Source: Vampirovibrio chlorellavorus (GTDB lineage Bacteria; Cyanobacteriota; Vampirovibrionia; Vampirovibrionales; Vampirovibrionaceae). From it: a stretch of DNA of 64,000 bases. The notes beneath the pieces are model-generated. The model searched no databases, was not told the DNA's origin, and was given only the letters and a program-made list of their open reading frames with translations. The stretch covers positions 186,001 to 250,000 of the forward strand of contig CAIPMU010000011.1 in NCBI GenBank assembly GCA_903866275.1, given 5' to 3'. Below are positions 8,501-17,281 of the stretch, piece by piece; position 1 is the stretch's first letter, and the number at the start of each line of letters is the position of its first letter. The translations under genes were made by a program, and so were the position numbers.

Positions 8501-8839
8501 ATGGCTTCAGTTCGATTCAATCCATTTACGCGCGGTATCCTGCTGGCCGGGACTCTGCTGGTTCTGGGTCTGGTACTGGATCTGGGGAAAGCTGCTGCCT
8601 GGCACCTTCAGGCCCAATCTCGCGGACAGACGGCTGTAACGCAGACTGTCAACGGCAATACGCAGGCATCCATCGCAGGCATCCATCGACCTTTGGCCCT
8701 ATATCATCCTATGCGGCATCATGCGCACCAGTTACACCATTGGTTCTTTGCCTTGACGCGCAGCAAAGTGTTTCATGTCAGCTCCCCCGATCCAAAGCGA
8801 TCGGCACCTTCTTCAAATTTATCTGCCAACACGGGTTAA
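8501..8839 (+). CDS. Small exported or membrane-anchored His-rich hypothetical protein
   Basis: 112 residues. Residues about 12-32 form a hydrophobic helix ending in GKAAA, so it is either a signal peptide or a single anchor. A central stretch (about 62-82) is rich in His (YHPMRHHAHQLHHW), suggesting metal contact, but no family is recognised. It is preceded by AAGCGAG as a modest ribosome binding site and followed by a good terminator. A 13-base tandem repeat lies inside the frame (8661-8686). An overlapping longer frame beginning at 8350 is less protein-like. Confidence 0.5.
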   Translation: MASVRFNPFTRGILLAGTLLVLGLVLDLGKAAAWHLQAQSRGQTAVTQTVNGNTQASIAGIHRPLALYHPMRHHAHQLHHWFFALTRSKVFHVSSPDPKRSAPSSNLSANTG

Positions 8840-8862
8840 AAACCGATGACTACTTGCCACAC

Positions 8863-8904
8863 CCCTGACCCCGCACCCTGCGGTGCGAGGTCAGGGTTCT
8901 TTTT
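8863..8904 (+). terminator. Rho-independent terminator
   Basis: CCCTGACC plus CGCACC pair with GGTGCG plus GGTCAGGG around a 4-base CTGC loop (one C/A mismatch), followed by TTCTTTTTATATT. It ends the transcript of the small exported protein and insulates the minus-strand hydrolase gene downstream. Confidence 0.9.
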
Positions 8905-8944
8905 ATATTGAGGCCTTCACTTGAGTTGAAGCGCATCAAAAAAG

Positions 8945-9868
8945 TTACTCAGGTAGTCTGCTCGTCGTTTTTTGTGTCAATTCAGATAAAAAAGAATCCA
9001 AAGTTTGCAGGATTCTGCTCTGTCCCATTTGAAAAACCGAATTGTGTCCCGCCCCTGGGATGATCAACAGTTTTTTATGACGATTGAGGGCTCTGGCAAA
9101 TAAGGCTTTAGGCATCGACAACGGCATCATTTCATCGTGGTCCCCGTGAATGATCAACACGGGTGATGTCACCCGTTGCATTTTAGAAAGAGAGTCAAAA
9201 TGCTGTTGCATAATGACATTCAACGGCAAGAAACTAAGCCAGCCCCATCCGTTTTTATCCCGAAGCGCACTGGCCACACTGGGCGTTGAAGTAAATGAAG
9301 CATAGAGAATAACGGCCTGATAGGGGATCCGTGTTGCAACATCCACTACCACGCCGCTACCCAATGATTCCCCCATAGCGATCTGCCTCTGAATGGGTAT
9401 CCCTTGGGCGTCAAGATACAAACTCGCAGCCTCCATATCTTTATACAGGCCTGCTTCGGACGCTGTTCCCTCGCTACTCCCATAGCCCTGGTAGTCAAAA
9501 GACAGGAAACCATATCCGCGTTCAGTAAATGCACTGAGCACATCCAAACGATCCCCTTGATTACCCCCATTCCCATGAGCAAAAACAATTGTCGATTTTC
9601 CGGATTGAGGGGAGACATACCAGCCGTTTATTTTGATCCCGTCCCTGGTTTGAAAATAAATATTCTGAATTTTCTGCTTAAGCGGCGAATGGGACAGCGC
9701 GATTCCCGGATCGTTATAACTCGTCCTGTCTGGCTGATAAAGACTCCGCTGTTCCAGCGTCAACAACGACCAAAGCAAAGTCGGGATCAGGATCCACAAC
9801 AGAACCGCATTGATTCGTTTTCTCCGGCTCGAAGTTTTTTGACCCAAAAATGGCTGCATTTTAATCAT
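8945..9868 (-). CDS. Membrane-anchored alpha/beta hydrolase (ABHD12/13, Bem46-like)
   Basis: 307 residues: a hydrophobic helix at about 20-38 (signal anchor), then an alpha/beta hydrolase domain. The catalytic triad can be read as S168 in GESLGS, D245 in HGDHDEMMP and H275 in GAGHN, with the oxyanion region FAHGNGGN at 96-103. This is the pattern of ABHD12/13/Bem46-type serine hydrolases, many of which act on lysophospholipids or thioesters. The real substrate is unknown. It lies 107 bases after znuB on the same strand but has its own candidate promoter and operator, so it may be transcribed separately. Confidence 0.85.
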   Translation of the reverse strand: MIKMQPFLGQKTSSRRKRINAVLLWILIPTLLWSLLTLEQRSLYQPDRTSYNDPGIALSHSPLKQKIQNIYFQTRDGIKINGWYVSPQSGKSTIVFAHGNGGNQGDRLDVLSAFTERGYGFLSFDYQGYGSSEGTASEAGLYKDMEAASLYLDAQGIPIQRQIAMGESLGSGVVVDVATRIPYQAVILYASFTSTPSVASALRDKNGWGWLSFLPLNVIMQQHFDSLSKMQRVTSPVLIIHGDHDEMMPLSMPKALFARALNRHKKLLIIPGAGHNSVFQMGQSRILQTLDSFLSELTQKTTSRLPE

Positions 9869-9933
9869 TCAAACGCCTCGGTTCATGCCATTGCCCTCGC
9901 CGCAACGAGTCCACTTCAAAACAGCATTCATCC

Positions 9934-9957
9934 ATTATATCGATTATTCCGATATAA
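9934..9957 (-). promoter_or_regulatory. Dyad operator overlapping a perfect -10 element
   Basis: TTATATCG-N7-CGATATAA (9935-9957) is a perfect 8-bp inverted repeat. Read on the minus strand, one arm contains TATAAT (9934-9939), placing a transcription start near 9927, about 59 bases before the hydrolase gene. No convincing -35 is visible, so an activator or a repressor bound here is plausible. Confidence 0.5.
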
Positions 9958-9975
9958 ACGGTCTAAACATTCCGT

Positions 9976-10809
9976 TTAAAAATTGAAGAATTTTTGTTGC
10001 AAGCCTCTCAATACAAGCGTCAGGAGAAACAGAACGCCAAAGCAACCCACAATCGCAGCGCCTGTTGGTAAATCCTGCGTATAGGACAAACTTAACCCAG
10101 CGACACTCGCCATCACCGCAATACCCATTGCGCAAACCAGGACAACCCAGAAGCGCTCCCACAATAGCAGGGCACAAACCGCCGGCACAATTAAATAGGA
10201 AAATACCTGCAAGACCCCAGCGGCTTCGACCGCACTGGCAATCACCAAGGCCAAACTCAGGTAAAACAGCATGTTCCAGGGATTAAGCGGTGAAATTTTA
10301 CCTTGCCCCATCGAATTGGCTTCAATCTGGGCCACCGAAAGCGCGTGAAACTTGCGATGGAACACCCCGTGCACAAGACCCACCACGCCAAACACACCGG
10401 TCATTTCCAGTATTTTTTCAGGGCTTACTGCCAGAATATTCCCAAATAGAATTTCAGTGACATCGGCGTCACCGTGCGGGGTTTTAGCCATCATCAAAAT
10501 AGACAATGCGGAAGAGACGGCGTAAATAATCCCAATCAACGCCTCCTGCGGCACCCGCTTGTGGCTGGATTGAATCAGGGAAAGCCCTACCGCGCCCACC
10601 AGAGTAAACAGCAAAGCGCACCCGCGCGGATCGTTCCCGCTCATAACCGCGTAGGCCACGCCCACCGAAGAAATCTGAGCCAGCGCCAGATCGATGAATA
10701 CTATCCCCCGGCTGACCACATGCACCCCAAAATAGGCCAGTATCACAGACAGCAGCAAACAGGCCAGCAACGCCTGAGTCATAAAGGGGAGCTGAAACAT
10801 TTCCAACAT
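9976..10809 (-). CDS. znuB: Zinc/manganese ABC transporter, membrane permease
   Basis: 277-residue polytopic membrane protein of the ABC-3 permease family that imports Zn2+ or Mn2+ delivered by a ZnuA/TroA-type binding protein. About eight membrane helices are visible, with a typical early ALAQISSVGVAYA segment and the cytoplasmic loop MGQGKISPLNPWN. Its gene follows znuA by 98 bases on the same strand. The ATP-binding partner (ZnuC) that normally lies between or beside these genes is not present anywhere in the window, so it must be encoded elsewhere or shared. Confidence 0.92.
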   Translation of the reverse strand: MLEMFQLPFMTQALLACLLLSVILAYFGVHVVSRGIVFIDLALAQISSVGVAYAVMSGNDPRGCALLFTLVGAVGLSLIQSSHKRVPQEALIGIIYAVSSALSILMMAKTPHGDADVTEILFGNILAVSPEKILEMTGVFGVVGLVHGVFHRKFHALSVAQIEANSMGQGKISPLNPWNMLFYLSLALVIASAVEAAGVLQVFSYLIVPAVCALLLWERFWVVLVCAMGIAVMASVAGLSLSYTQDLPTGAAIVGCFGVLFLLTLVLRGLQQKFFNF

Positions 10810-10907
10810 CAGTGTTATTCCTTAATCCGGTCCAATCAAAAACAATTTAAAAAGAGCAAGAATGTTAAACTCAGCAGCGAAGCGACTTGAACAAGCCACA
10901 ATACGCC

Positions 10908-11834
10908 CTAGTCAAGAGCTTTGAGCAATGTGTTCAGCTGATAGTCAAACAGATCAAAGTAATCGGCCACCCCCGGCGCGCCTCCCACTGAAGGCGGCAA
11001 AACCACCACTTTAATGCCAGTGGCTTTGGCAATCATATCGGGCACTTGTCGGTTAAAGTAGGGTTCCATAATAATCATCCTGATGTTTTCGGCTTTGACC
11101 CGCGCAATCAGGCTGGCGATATATTTGGGCGAAGGCTGAATACCCGGCTTGGGCTCCACATTACAGATCACATTCAGACCAAAGCGTTTCTCAAAGTAAG
11201 GCCAGCTCTGGTGATACGTGATCACGCTGAGCCCGTTCAGGGGCTTGGCCGCTTTCATCCAGCCGGTCAGCCTGCCCGCCAGCGCTTTTAAAAACACTTG
11301 CCGCCGCTGATCAAAATAATCGGCATCCGCCGGGTCTACCCGTTTGAGCCCGGCCACAATGTTGGCACTGATATACCTGGCATTCACCGGGTCGAGCCAA
11401 TAGTGCGGGTTGCCTTGGCCGTGCACATCCCCCAACGAGCGATCCACTTTGCCGTAAGGAATACCCAGCACAGGCACGCCTGCCGAGGCATCCACAAAGC
11501 CCGGCGCGCCCCGAAACAACTTTAAGTTGCGGGAATTTTCAATCAGGGGTGGCAGCCAGGGCTCTAGGCCCATGCCCACTTGCACCACCATGTCCGCATC
11601 CTTCAGCTTGAGAATAAAGCTGGGCTTGGGTGGCACAAAATGCGGATCTTGTGTCCCCTTGCCAATGGAAAACACCTCAACCTTCTCACCACCCACTTCG
11701 CGGGTGATTGCGGCCAAATCCTCCAGTGAGGTAACAACTTTCACAGGCCTAGCGGCTCCCGCGCCCAACGGAAAAACCAGAAATACTAACAACAAGATTA
11801 GTAAAAGTCGGGGTTTGGAAATTTTGAAAAACAT
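10908..11834 (-). CDS. znuA: Zinc/manganese ABC transporter, periplasmic binding protein
   Basis: 308 residues with an N-terminal signal peptide (about 1-27) and the cluster A-1 (TroA/ZnuA) fold. Metal-ligand histidines are apparent in QDPHFVPPKPS, GNPHYWLDP and ITYHQSWPYF, with an acidic ligand expected near the C-terminus. The His-rich loop that marks many strictly zinc-specific ZnuA proteins is absent, so Mn2+ cannot be excluded. It lies between an outer-membrane porin gene and znuB, which suggests a route across both membranes for the same metal. Confidence 0.92.
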   Translation of the reverse strand: MFFKISKPRLLLILLLVFLVFPLGAGAARPVKVVTSLEDLAAITREVGGEKVEVFSIGKGTQDPHFVPPKPSFILKLKDADMVVQVGMGLEPWLPPLIENSRNLKLFRGAPGFVDASAGVPVLGIPYGKVDRSLGDVHGQGNPHYWLDPVNARYISANIVAGLKRVDPADADYFDQRRQVFLKALAGRLTGWMKAAKPLNGLSVITYHQSWPYFEKRFGLNVICNVEPKPGIQPSPKYIASLIARVKAENIRMIIMEPYFNRQVPDMIAKATGIKVVVLPPSVGGAPGVADYFDLFDYQLNTLLKALD

Positions 11835-11906
11835 CAGTTATTCCTTTTTAAATGTCTAAAAATTCAATCCATTCATGTTCATGATGCCCACGGAAGGTCG
11901 GCGGGC

Positions 11907-13484
11907 TTAAAAGGTATGCGGCGGGTGCAGGCCCATAATGATGGTGTACTGCAACCAGGCCTGATCGCTGGAGCGCACTTGCGGATCGCCAAAGGCATGC
12001 TTGTACTCGGCGCGCCAACGGCCAAATTCGCTTTCCCAGAAGTCCACGTATGGGGCAATGGCAATGCTTTGCGCGTTGGGCATATCAGGGTACTGGGTGT
12101 AATCGACGCGAGCCCCGGCATGCCAGCGATTGCTCAGTTTGTACTCCATAAATGAATACCCGCCGAACACATATTCGCTGCTGAGGGCTGGATTTTTCCG
12201 CTGGGCGGCGAGCACCTCGGTCTGCCAGATAAAGGCATGATACTGGTTGGGGGGCAGCCAGCGGTAGGTCAGGTCCAAGCCGCCCACTTTGGAGAAACGC
12301 CCACCCGCATCCTGACTGGCGGGCGCGGCGGCCCCACTCAAGCCGACTTCCAACGTTTTATTGGCTGACAGTTCAAAAAAGTTCTTCCAGCGGCTGACCA
12401 CCAAGGGCTTGTTCAGTCGGCCATGCCCGAAAAATGAGGGCGTGTCGCCATTGGCCACCTGTACATCCAGCGAGGAAAACCACGGCGTGGGTAAAATCTT
12501 GCTCAAGGCGACCCCGGATTCCACCAGTCCTTCATCCCCGAAAAAATTAACGTAGGCGTCCGGGCGGTCAGTTTGAGGCAAATCATGGGTGTGAATCACG
12601 TTCATCTTGCCAAAGGGACTACGCATCTGCCCCACCTTGGCCTGCAAACCGTAAGGCAGACTGAGCAACGTAACATAGCCCTCCTCCAGGTCCAGATTTT
12701 CGCCATCCGGCTTGGCAAAGATAAATGCCGCCTTGGCATAAGGGTCAATCGCGGCGGAAAAGCCGAATTCCGATTCCCGCAGGCTGATACGGCTTCGGTC
12801 CGCAACGTTCTTGCGGCTGGCGTACTTGCCGATAAAATCGCCCGCCACCATCATATCCGGATTAAATAGCTGCCCCAGTGCAGCCCCGGAGTTACTAAAC
12901 GGCTGCGTGGCAGGATCCAGCACGGAACGCCCGGACAGACCCAACCCGCCACCGGCCAGCGAGCGACCGGTACTGCTGGCAACGCTGGCGGACGGGCTGG
13001 GGCTCAAGCCACTTGGGACCATATCGGCCTCACCGAAGATTAACGCCTCCCCAATATCCTGATCACCCGGCGGCATTGACAATACAGCAGGCGCCACCGG
13101 CACTTCCCCGCTGGTTTTATGCACTTCGGCCTGAAGTCCGGTAATCGTGGCTTGCAACTGTTCCAAACGAGCGTTATAAGCCTGCTGCATGTGTTCCATT
13201 TTGGCTTGCATGGCTGCCAACTGCTGCAGAATGGCTGCCGTCTCCGGAGCCATGCTGTTTGACGGGCGATTGATGCTGCGAACAGCCTTAGGCTGGCTCT
13301 CCACGGTAAGGGCCAAGGCCCTGTCCTCCGGGCCCGATTGCGGCATCACGGGTGCGTCAATCGCCAAAGCAGGTGCCAAACAGGCCATCAAAAAAGCAGG
13401 AAAGGCAAGACTGATGCCCAACAGCAAACGCCGAGGGCCACCAGACGCAATGCAGCGCCAAGGCCCCGTTGCCATAAAGGTCAT
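11907..13484 (-). CDS. Outer-membrane beta-barrel protein (porin-like) of a metal-uptake cluster
   Basis: 525 residues: a long n-region and signal peptide ending near ALA (about 41), a short coiled coil (about 85-120, QQLAAMQAKMEHM), a Pro/Ser/Gly-rich linker, and from about 200 onward alternating hydrophobic strands ending in a C-terminal Phe, the usual sign of a barrel inserted by the BAM machinery. It resembles the phosphate-selective/OprO-like and zinc-operon porin groups more than TonB receptors, as no plug domain or TonB box is evident. Being 72 bases upstream of znuA it may admit zinc or a zinc complex. The barrel call is good; the substrate is inferred from context. Confidence 0.75.
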   Translation of the reverse strand: MTFMATGPWRCIASGGPRRLLLGISLAFPAFLMACLAPALAIDAPVMPQSGPEDRALALTVESQPKAVRSINRPSNSMAPETAAILQQLAAMQAKMEHMQQAYNARLEQLQATITGLQAEVHKTSGEVPVAPAVLSMPPGDQDIGEALIFGEADMVPSGLSPSPSASVASSTGRSLAGGGLGLSGRSVLDPATQPFSNSGAALGQLFNPDMMVAGDFIGKYASRKNVADRSRISLRESEFGFSAAIDPYAKAAFIFAKPDGENLDLEEGYVTLLSLPYGLQAKVGQMRSPFGKMNVIHTHDLPQTDRPDAYVNFFGDEGLVESGVALSKILPTPWFSSLDVQVANGDTPSFFGHGRLNKPLVVSRWKNFFELSANKTLEVGLSGAAAPASQDAGGRFSKVGGLDLTYRWLPPNQYHAFIWQTEVLAAQRKNPALSSEYVFGGYSFMEYKLSNRWHAGARVDYTQYPDMPNAQSIAIAPYVDFWESEFGRWRAEYKHAFGDPQVRSSDQAWLQYTIIMGLHPPHTF

Positions 13485-13528
13485 AGGGATTCTCCTGTCG
13501 AAAAAGTGCTTGAGATGCTAACGGTTAC

Positions 13529-13930
13529 TTATACCGTCGCAGCAGGAGGTCCCCGAGTATCCTGATTGGCCAGTGCTTGTGATGAGAGGAGAAAGACCGT
13601 AAATGGTTTAATCAGGCAGGCAATGGGGCGCTGATAGAGCGGTATATGAGCCGAAATACCACTGACCGGGTTACTTGCACTCTGGTGGCAAATCGGGCAA
13701 TCGTTCGCGTTTGACTGCCCTGAATGAACCTGATGGGTCGACTGAGTGGCGGCATGGGCGTGATGGACGCTTTGAATCGCCGAAATACTGGAACTCGCGG
13801 GAATCAAGAACAGATTGCTATGGGCTAACACTGGATGCAGAATCATCACCGCATAGCAAAGCAAGCTAATGCCCAGCACCCCAAGCTTCAGCAGGGGATT
13901 TCTTTGCCACAAAGTCAACAAGTTTAACAT
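13529..13930 (-). CDS. DUF2946-like small His/Cys protein
   Basis: 133 residues with an N-terminal hydrophobic helix, a His-rich stretch (HHAHAATQSTHQVHSG), a CPICH motif and a second hydrophobic segment near the C-terminus. This pattern resembles the DUF2946 group, often found next to copper or zinc transport genes. It is first in the minus-strand metal cluster, 44 bases before the porin gene, and is likely a periplasmic or membrane-associated metal-binding accessory. The exact role is unknown. Confidence 0.65.
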   Translation of the reverse strand: MLNLLTLWQRNPLLKLGVLGISLLCYAVMILHPVLAHSNLFLIPASSSISAIQSVHHAHAATQSTHQVHSGQSNANDCPICHQSASNPVSGISAHIPLYQRPIACLIKPFTVFLLSSQALANQDTRGPPAATV

Positions 13931-14165
13931 TGCAGCAAAGCATACCCCAAGGGAATACTAAAAATCCAATAAAACATTTCCAGAACTTCAGCTCAAACGT
14001 TTAGATTAAAATATTTTGCCCTACTGAAGGGATTCTTGCTTACTCCATACTGTTCAAAATAAAGACACCCTCTAGCAACAGCTCACAAAAACTATTCTTG
14101 GAAAAAGCCCTCTTTTTGCGCCGATAAGCAGAATACACCACACACGAATGAGCCTATGGTCAGAC

Positions 14166-15074
14166 TTATCCCGCCTGAACTTGTTCACTTGCACGGGGTA
14201 AACACTGCATATGATTTGAATTAGCTGCCAGACTAAGCACCGTTTCCTCAATAAATTTCAGCACCGCCTGATTCACCTGCCCCTTGCAGAGATCCACCGT
14301 TAGGACATGATCACCGCCCTGCAAAAGACACACCTGCTTCTGCGCTGAACCGAGTAACTGATACATTTCAAACGCATTTTTGGGGGTCGCAATGGTATCT
14401 TCCATGCTGTGGAGAATTAAGGCCGCACACTGCACCTGAGCGGCCTGCTGACAAAGCACCCTGGCCAGCAGCTTCAGCTGACGCAGCGCCCCGACATGGG
14501 TCTCAAACAGTCCAAAATTGGTCCCTTCTCCTTGTTTGGCCGCCTCAATAGATTTGGCGATAATCTTCTGGAGCCGCTCATCTTTCAGGCCAAAAGGAGG
14601 GCGCTCTTTCCAGGACAAGATTCTACCCAGGAACGGGGACCAATCAACCAGAGGTAATAAATAACGGGTAATCGGCGTGGATGAGCCATCATAAAACAGG
14701 GTGGGAGAAATCATAATCAGCCCCGAAACCCCGCAAGCCGGATCCGCGCTCAGCATTGCCGCCAACAGGGAACCCATCGACAGGCCGCCCACAAAGACCA
14801 CATCACAAGTCTCTCGCAAAGCCAGCAAGGCCGTTTTTGCCCCCTGTAACCAGTCCCCCCAGGTAGAGGCCAGCAGCGCACTGGCATCGGCGCCATGACC
14901 AGGCAGCAAGGGCACCGCGACCTGATACCCCTCAGCCTCTAACGCTTTTTTCAGGGGACGCATCTCTGAAGGCATACCGGTGAGCCCATGCAGCAATAAC
15001 ACCCCAATGCGGGCGGGAGACGTCAAGGCGTGTTCAGAAGGTGACTGCACAGAAAACTTTCCAGATTTTTTCAA
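14166..15074 (-). CDS. Alpha/beta hydrolase, carboxylesterase (Est30-like)
   Basis: 302-residue cytoplasmic hydrolase. The oxyanion region LLLHGLTGMP (27-36) and the triad S99 (GLSMGS), D226 (SMEDTIA) and H256 (GGDHVLTVD) fit the carboxylesterase/monoacylglycerol-lipase group close to Geobacillus Est30. The first codon used here is TTG at 15074; a GTG at 15050 preceded by GGAAAG is an alternative. It follows the START-like protein gene by 126 bases on the same strand. The region downstream of it (13931-14165) holds no gene and no obvious terminator. Substrate unknown. Confidence 0.85.
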   Translation of the reverse strand: MKKSGKFSVQSPSEHALTSPARIGVLLLHGLTGMPSEMRPLKKALEAEGYQVAVPLLPGHGADASALLASTWGDWLQGAKTALLALRETCDVVFVGGLSMGSLLAAMLSADPACGVSGLIMISPTLFYDGSSTPITRYLLPLVDWSPFLGRILSWKERPPFGLKDERLQKIIAKSIEAAKQGEGTNFGLFETHVGALRQLKLLARVLCQQAAQVQCAALILHSMEDTIATPKNAFEMYQLLGSAQKQVCLLQGGDHVLTVDLCKGQVNQAVLKFIEETVLSLAANSNHMQCLPRASEQVQAG

Positions 15075-15200
15075 AAAAATGATTTAATACTTGCCAAAAT
15101 AAAAATCAGCACTTTACAAACTATAGCAATAAAAACGAACCAGCACTAGCAGAAGCATAAACCGCATTCGGGGAGAGCCCTGCACCGGCACTCAAAACAC

Positions 15201-15785
15201 TTAAAAGGAAGCTTTCGCCTGAAGCAGGCCACGCTTTGGCGCTTTCACACAGTACGCCTGCAGGGCGCTCAAATCGCGCAGCATATTCGCGCGCATCATC
15301 AAACTCACACCCGGCACCGGGATACCAAAGTCAATTTTCAGGTTGTAAATCAAATGCGTCGCTTTGGGATTATTTTTTTGAGGTAGTAATTGATACGAGG
15401 CAGACAGGGCATCAAAATCTCCGGAAATGCGCTCCACATCCATCCAGTTGCGATGTTCGCCCTCTTTAATGAGAACCTGATAGCGCAACTCGGGGATAAA
15501 CGGGTTCACCTTGAGACCCAAATCCACTGTTTTCTGGCTGCCGTGAGCCTGCAACAGGCTAGAACGGGTGTAGCCCGGCATCACATGCTTGAGGTTGCCA
15601 TAATCAGTCAAGGCGCCCCATACGGTTTCCATCGGCGCTTCAATGTCGGTTTCCCCATGCAAAACCTTATAATCTCCCACGGTCAAGACCTCGCCCACCT
15701 GTGGCGGCGTGATCGCCCAACCCGGAAGTGCCATGAGAAATGGCAGCATGATCGCCAGCAAACTATAAGATTTAAAGTAACGCAT
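15201..15785 (-). CDS. Secreted START/SRPBCC-fold ligand-binding protein
   Basis: 194 residues with a signal peptide (about 1-24, ending GWA) and a domain resembling the SRPBCC/polyketide-cyclase/START group, which binds lipids or other hydrophobic ligands in a deep pocket. The start of that fold is visible as HGETDIEAPMETVWGALTDYGNLKHVMPG. An exported START-like domain would act in the periplasm. The gene lies 91 bases after the M48 protease gene, and may be the tail of the same operon; a link with the acyltransferase and transporter genes there is suggestive only. Confidence 0.75.
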   Translation of the reverse strand: MRYFKSYSLLAIMLPFLMALPGWAITPPQVGEVLTVGDYKVLHGETDIEAPMETVWGALTDYGNLKHVMPGYTRSSLLQAHGSQKTVDLGLKVNPFIPELRYQVLIKEGEHRNWMDVERISGDFDALSASYQLLPQKNNPKATHLIYNLKIDFGIPVPGVSLMMRANMLRDLSALQAYCVKAPKRGLLQAKASF

Positions 15786-15876
15786 CAGGGTATTTCTTTT
15801 CTCATTTCAGGTGACTATTCAGGTCATCGCAACACACAAACGCACTCCAACCCGCCGTGCCACTGGGGCCATCCAT

Positions 15877-16887
15877 TCAATGGGTCATGGCCGATGTGGC
15901 CGCAGAAGTACCAGAGCCGGTTGCGGCCTGAGAGGAAGGCCCATTGATACCATGGTCCGTTGGTGTGATTGTGGTGGTGGCGTTCATCTGTACCGTCTCC
16001 TCCGCTCCCCCTGCCGCCGGAGCAATCACCAGATTGCCTGGACCGGGAGCCGGTGTTTGCAGCTGATGTGCTGGCTGTGGCAAAGCAGAACCATCACCGG
16101 GCGGCACTGATGGGACCGCGGGAATAATAAACTGTGGATAATGAGCCACAATCGCCTCGTGAATCCGTTGAGTCCGCTCGGTCAACGTAATCCTGCTCCG
16201 CCAGTGCTTATTGCCTTCGTCGCTGGCGATTTTATCCAGAATGCTCTCCATCGCCAATGGGTTATAGCCAGCCTTCACCATCAAGTCAACGCCAATCAGA
16301 TCCATCTCGGTTTCCCGGTTTTGCACCGTAGCCCGAGTCCAGCGCTGTTTAATCGACTGCCCCATTGATGCTGTGGTTAAGAGGGCATCGGGCACAAAAA
16401 TCGCGGTGCCTAAAATATCGAACAGACTAAGACCGGCAAAGTGACCATTCGTCCCCTGAATAATATGGGCAATCTCGTGGCTTAGCACGGCAGCCAGCTC
16501 ATCATCACTGCGAATAATCGGAAACAGGGCACTACTGACCGTGATGACATGGTGAGCTTTTTCTGCCTTCGCATCCAGTTCCGAGCCATCCTGAACCATG
16601 CGAAACAGAATGGAAGTGCGAATCTGGTTGGCTGAAATCAGTCGGCTGCCCACCTCAAACATTTTACTTTCATAAGAAGGGCGCGTCCAAATCGAATCAA
16701 TGGAAGGCATGCCGACCTGCCCCAAGGGAGCTGACGAACGAGGTGCCGTATCGGATACACTGGCCGGAAGATCTTCTGCCCAGGCCATCACGCCCTGTAA
16801 AGCCAGAATAGCCATCAGCACAGACGACGCTACAGCCTGCCTGGAAAAGCGGGGCACCCCCACTGCAAAACGCTTAACTTGCATCAT
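15877..16887 (-). CDS. Exported M48 family metalloprotease (BepA-like)
   Basis: 336 residues from the ATG at 16887 (AGGTG six bases upstream; a GTG at 16896 is the other option). A signal peptide ends near AWA; the zinc site is HEIAH (137-141) with the downstream RETEMD motif as third-ligand region, as in M48 Oma1/BepA/YfgC proteases. The C-terminal 100 residues are Pro/Ala/Gly-rich low-complexity sequence and no TPR domain is seen, unlike BepA. It likely acts in the periplasm. The start overlaps the end of the upstream transporter gene by 14 bases, tying it to the seven-gene operon. Confidence 0.87.
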   Translation of the reverse strand: MMQVKRFAVGVPRFSRQAVASSVLMAILALQGVMAWAEDLPASVSDTAPRSSAPLGQVGMPSIDSIWTRPSYESKMFEVGSRLISANQIRTSILFRMVQDGSELDAKAEKAHHVITVSSALFPIIRSDDELAAVLSHEIAHIIQGTNGHFAGLSLFDILGTAIFVPDALLTTASMGQSIKQRWTRATVQNRETEMDLIGVDLMVKAGYNPLAMESILDKIASDEGNKHWRSRITLTERTQRIHEAIVAHYPQFIIPAVPSVPPGDGSALPQPAHQLQTPAPGPGNLVIAPAAGGAEETVQMNATTTITPTDHGINGPSSQAATGSGTSAATSAMTH

Positions 16888-17281
16888 GATGTTCACCTTT
16901 TGTCTTTAGATTCAGGATGGCCACGCCCACCGTAATGAGCACTCCGCCCAGCCAAACCGTTATGTCCAGTTTTTCGTGGAGAAAAAACACACTCACCAGC
17001 ATCGTCAGCGGGTAGCTGAGACTGGTTAAAGGATAAGCCAGACTCAACTCCGTTCTGGCCAAAATATACTTCCATATCAATAATTGTACAGGACCCATGC
17101 CCAAACCCAGCCACATCCACGGCTGCTGAATTAGATGGCCGTAAAATACCCAGCCCTCCCCCGTCGCCTGCACGCTGGCCACTTTTTCAAACACCAGACC
17201 CAGTACATCCACCACCAAAAGCAACGTAAAGGGAACAACCAGGGGCATGCCCGTCCTCGAAGGAGCAGTCACCACGCTCAT
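16874..17281 (-). CDS. SMR/EamA-type four-helix transporter subunit B
   Basis: 135 residues with four membrane helices, of the small-multidrug-resistance/EamA half-transporter type. The end (KLDITVWLGGVLITVGVAILNLKTK) is the typical last helix. Its ATG overlaps the stop of the preceding homologous gene (ATGA), so both are translated together. Such tandem pairs usually form heterodimers; known examples are ArnE/ArnF, which flip aminoarabinose-lipid, and paired SMR exporters. The substrate is unknown; the surrounding biosynthetic genes make an amine or amino-modified lipid a reasonable guess. Confidence 0.8.
   Translation of the reverse strand: MSVVTAPSRTGMPLVVPFTLLLVVDVLGLVFEKVASVQATGEGWVFYGHLIQQPWMWLGLGMGPVQLLIWKYILARTELSLAYPLTSLSYPLTMLVSVFFLHEKLDITVWLGGVLITVGVAILNLKTKGEHHDAS

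Noticed and set aside
8501-8530. GTTCGATTC resembling a tRNA T-loop
   Set aside because: No acceptor or anticodon stem can be formed around it; it is the start of a coding frame.
8350-8868. Alternative 172-codon frame over the small exported protein
   Set aside because: No ribosome binding site, spans the dyad-rich upstream region and has no signal or domain; the overlapping 112-codon frame is more protein-like.
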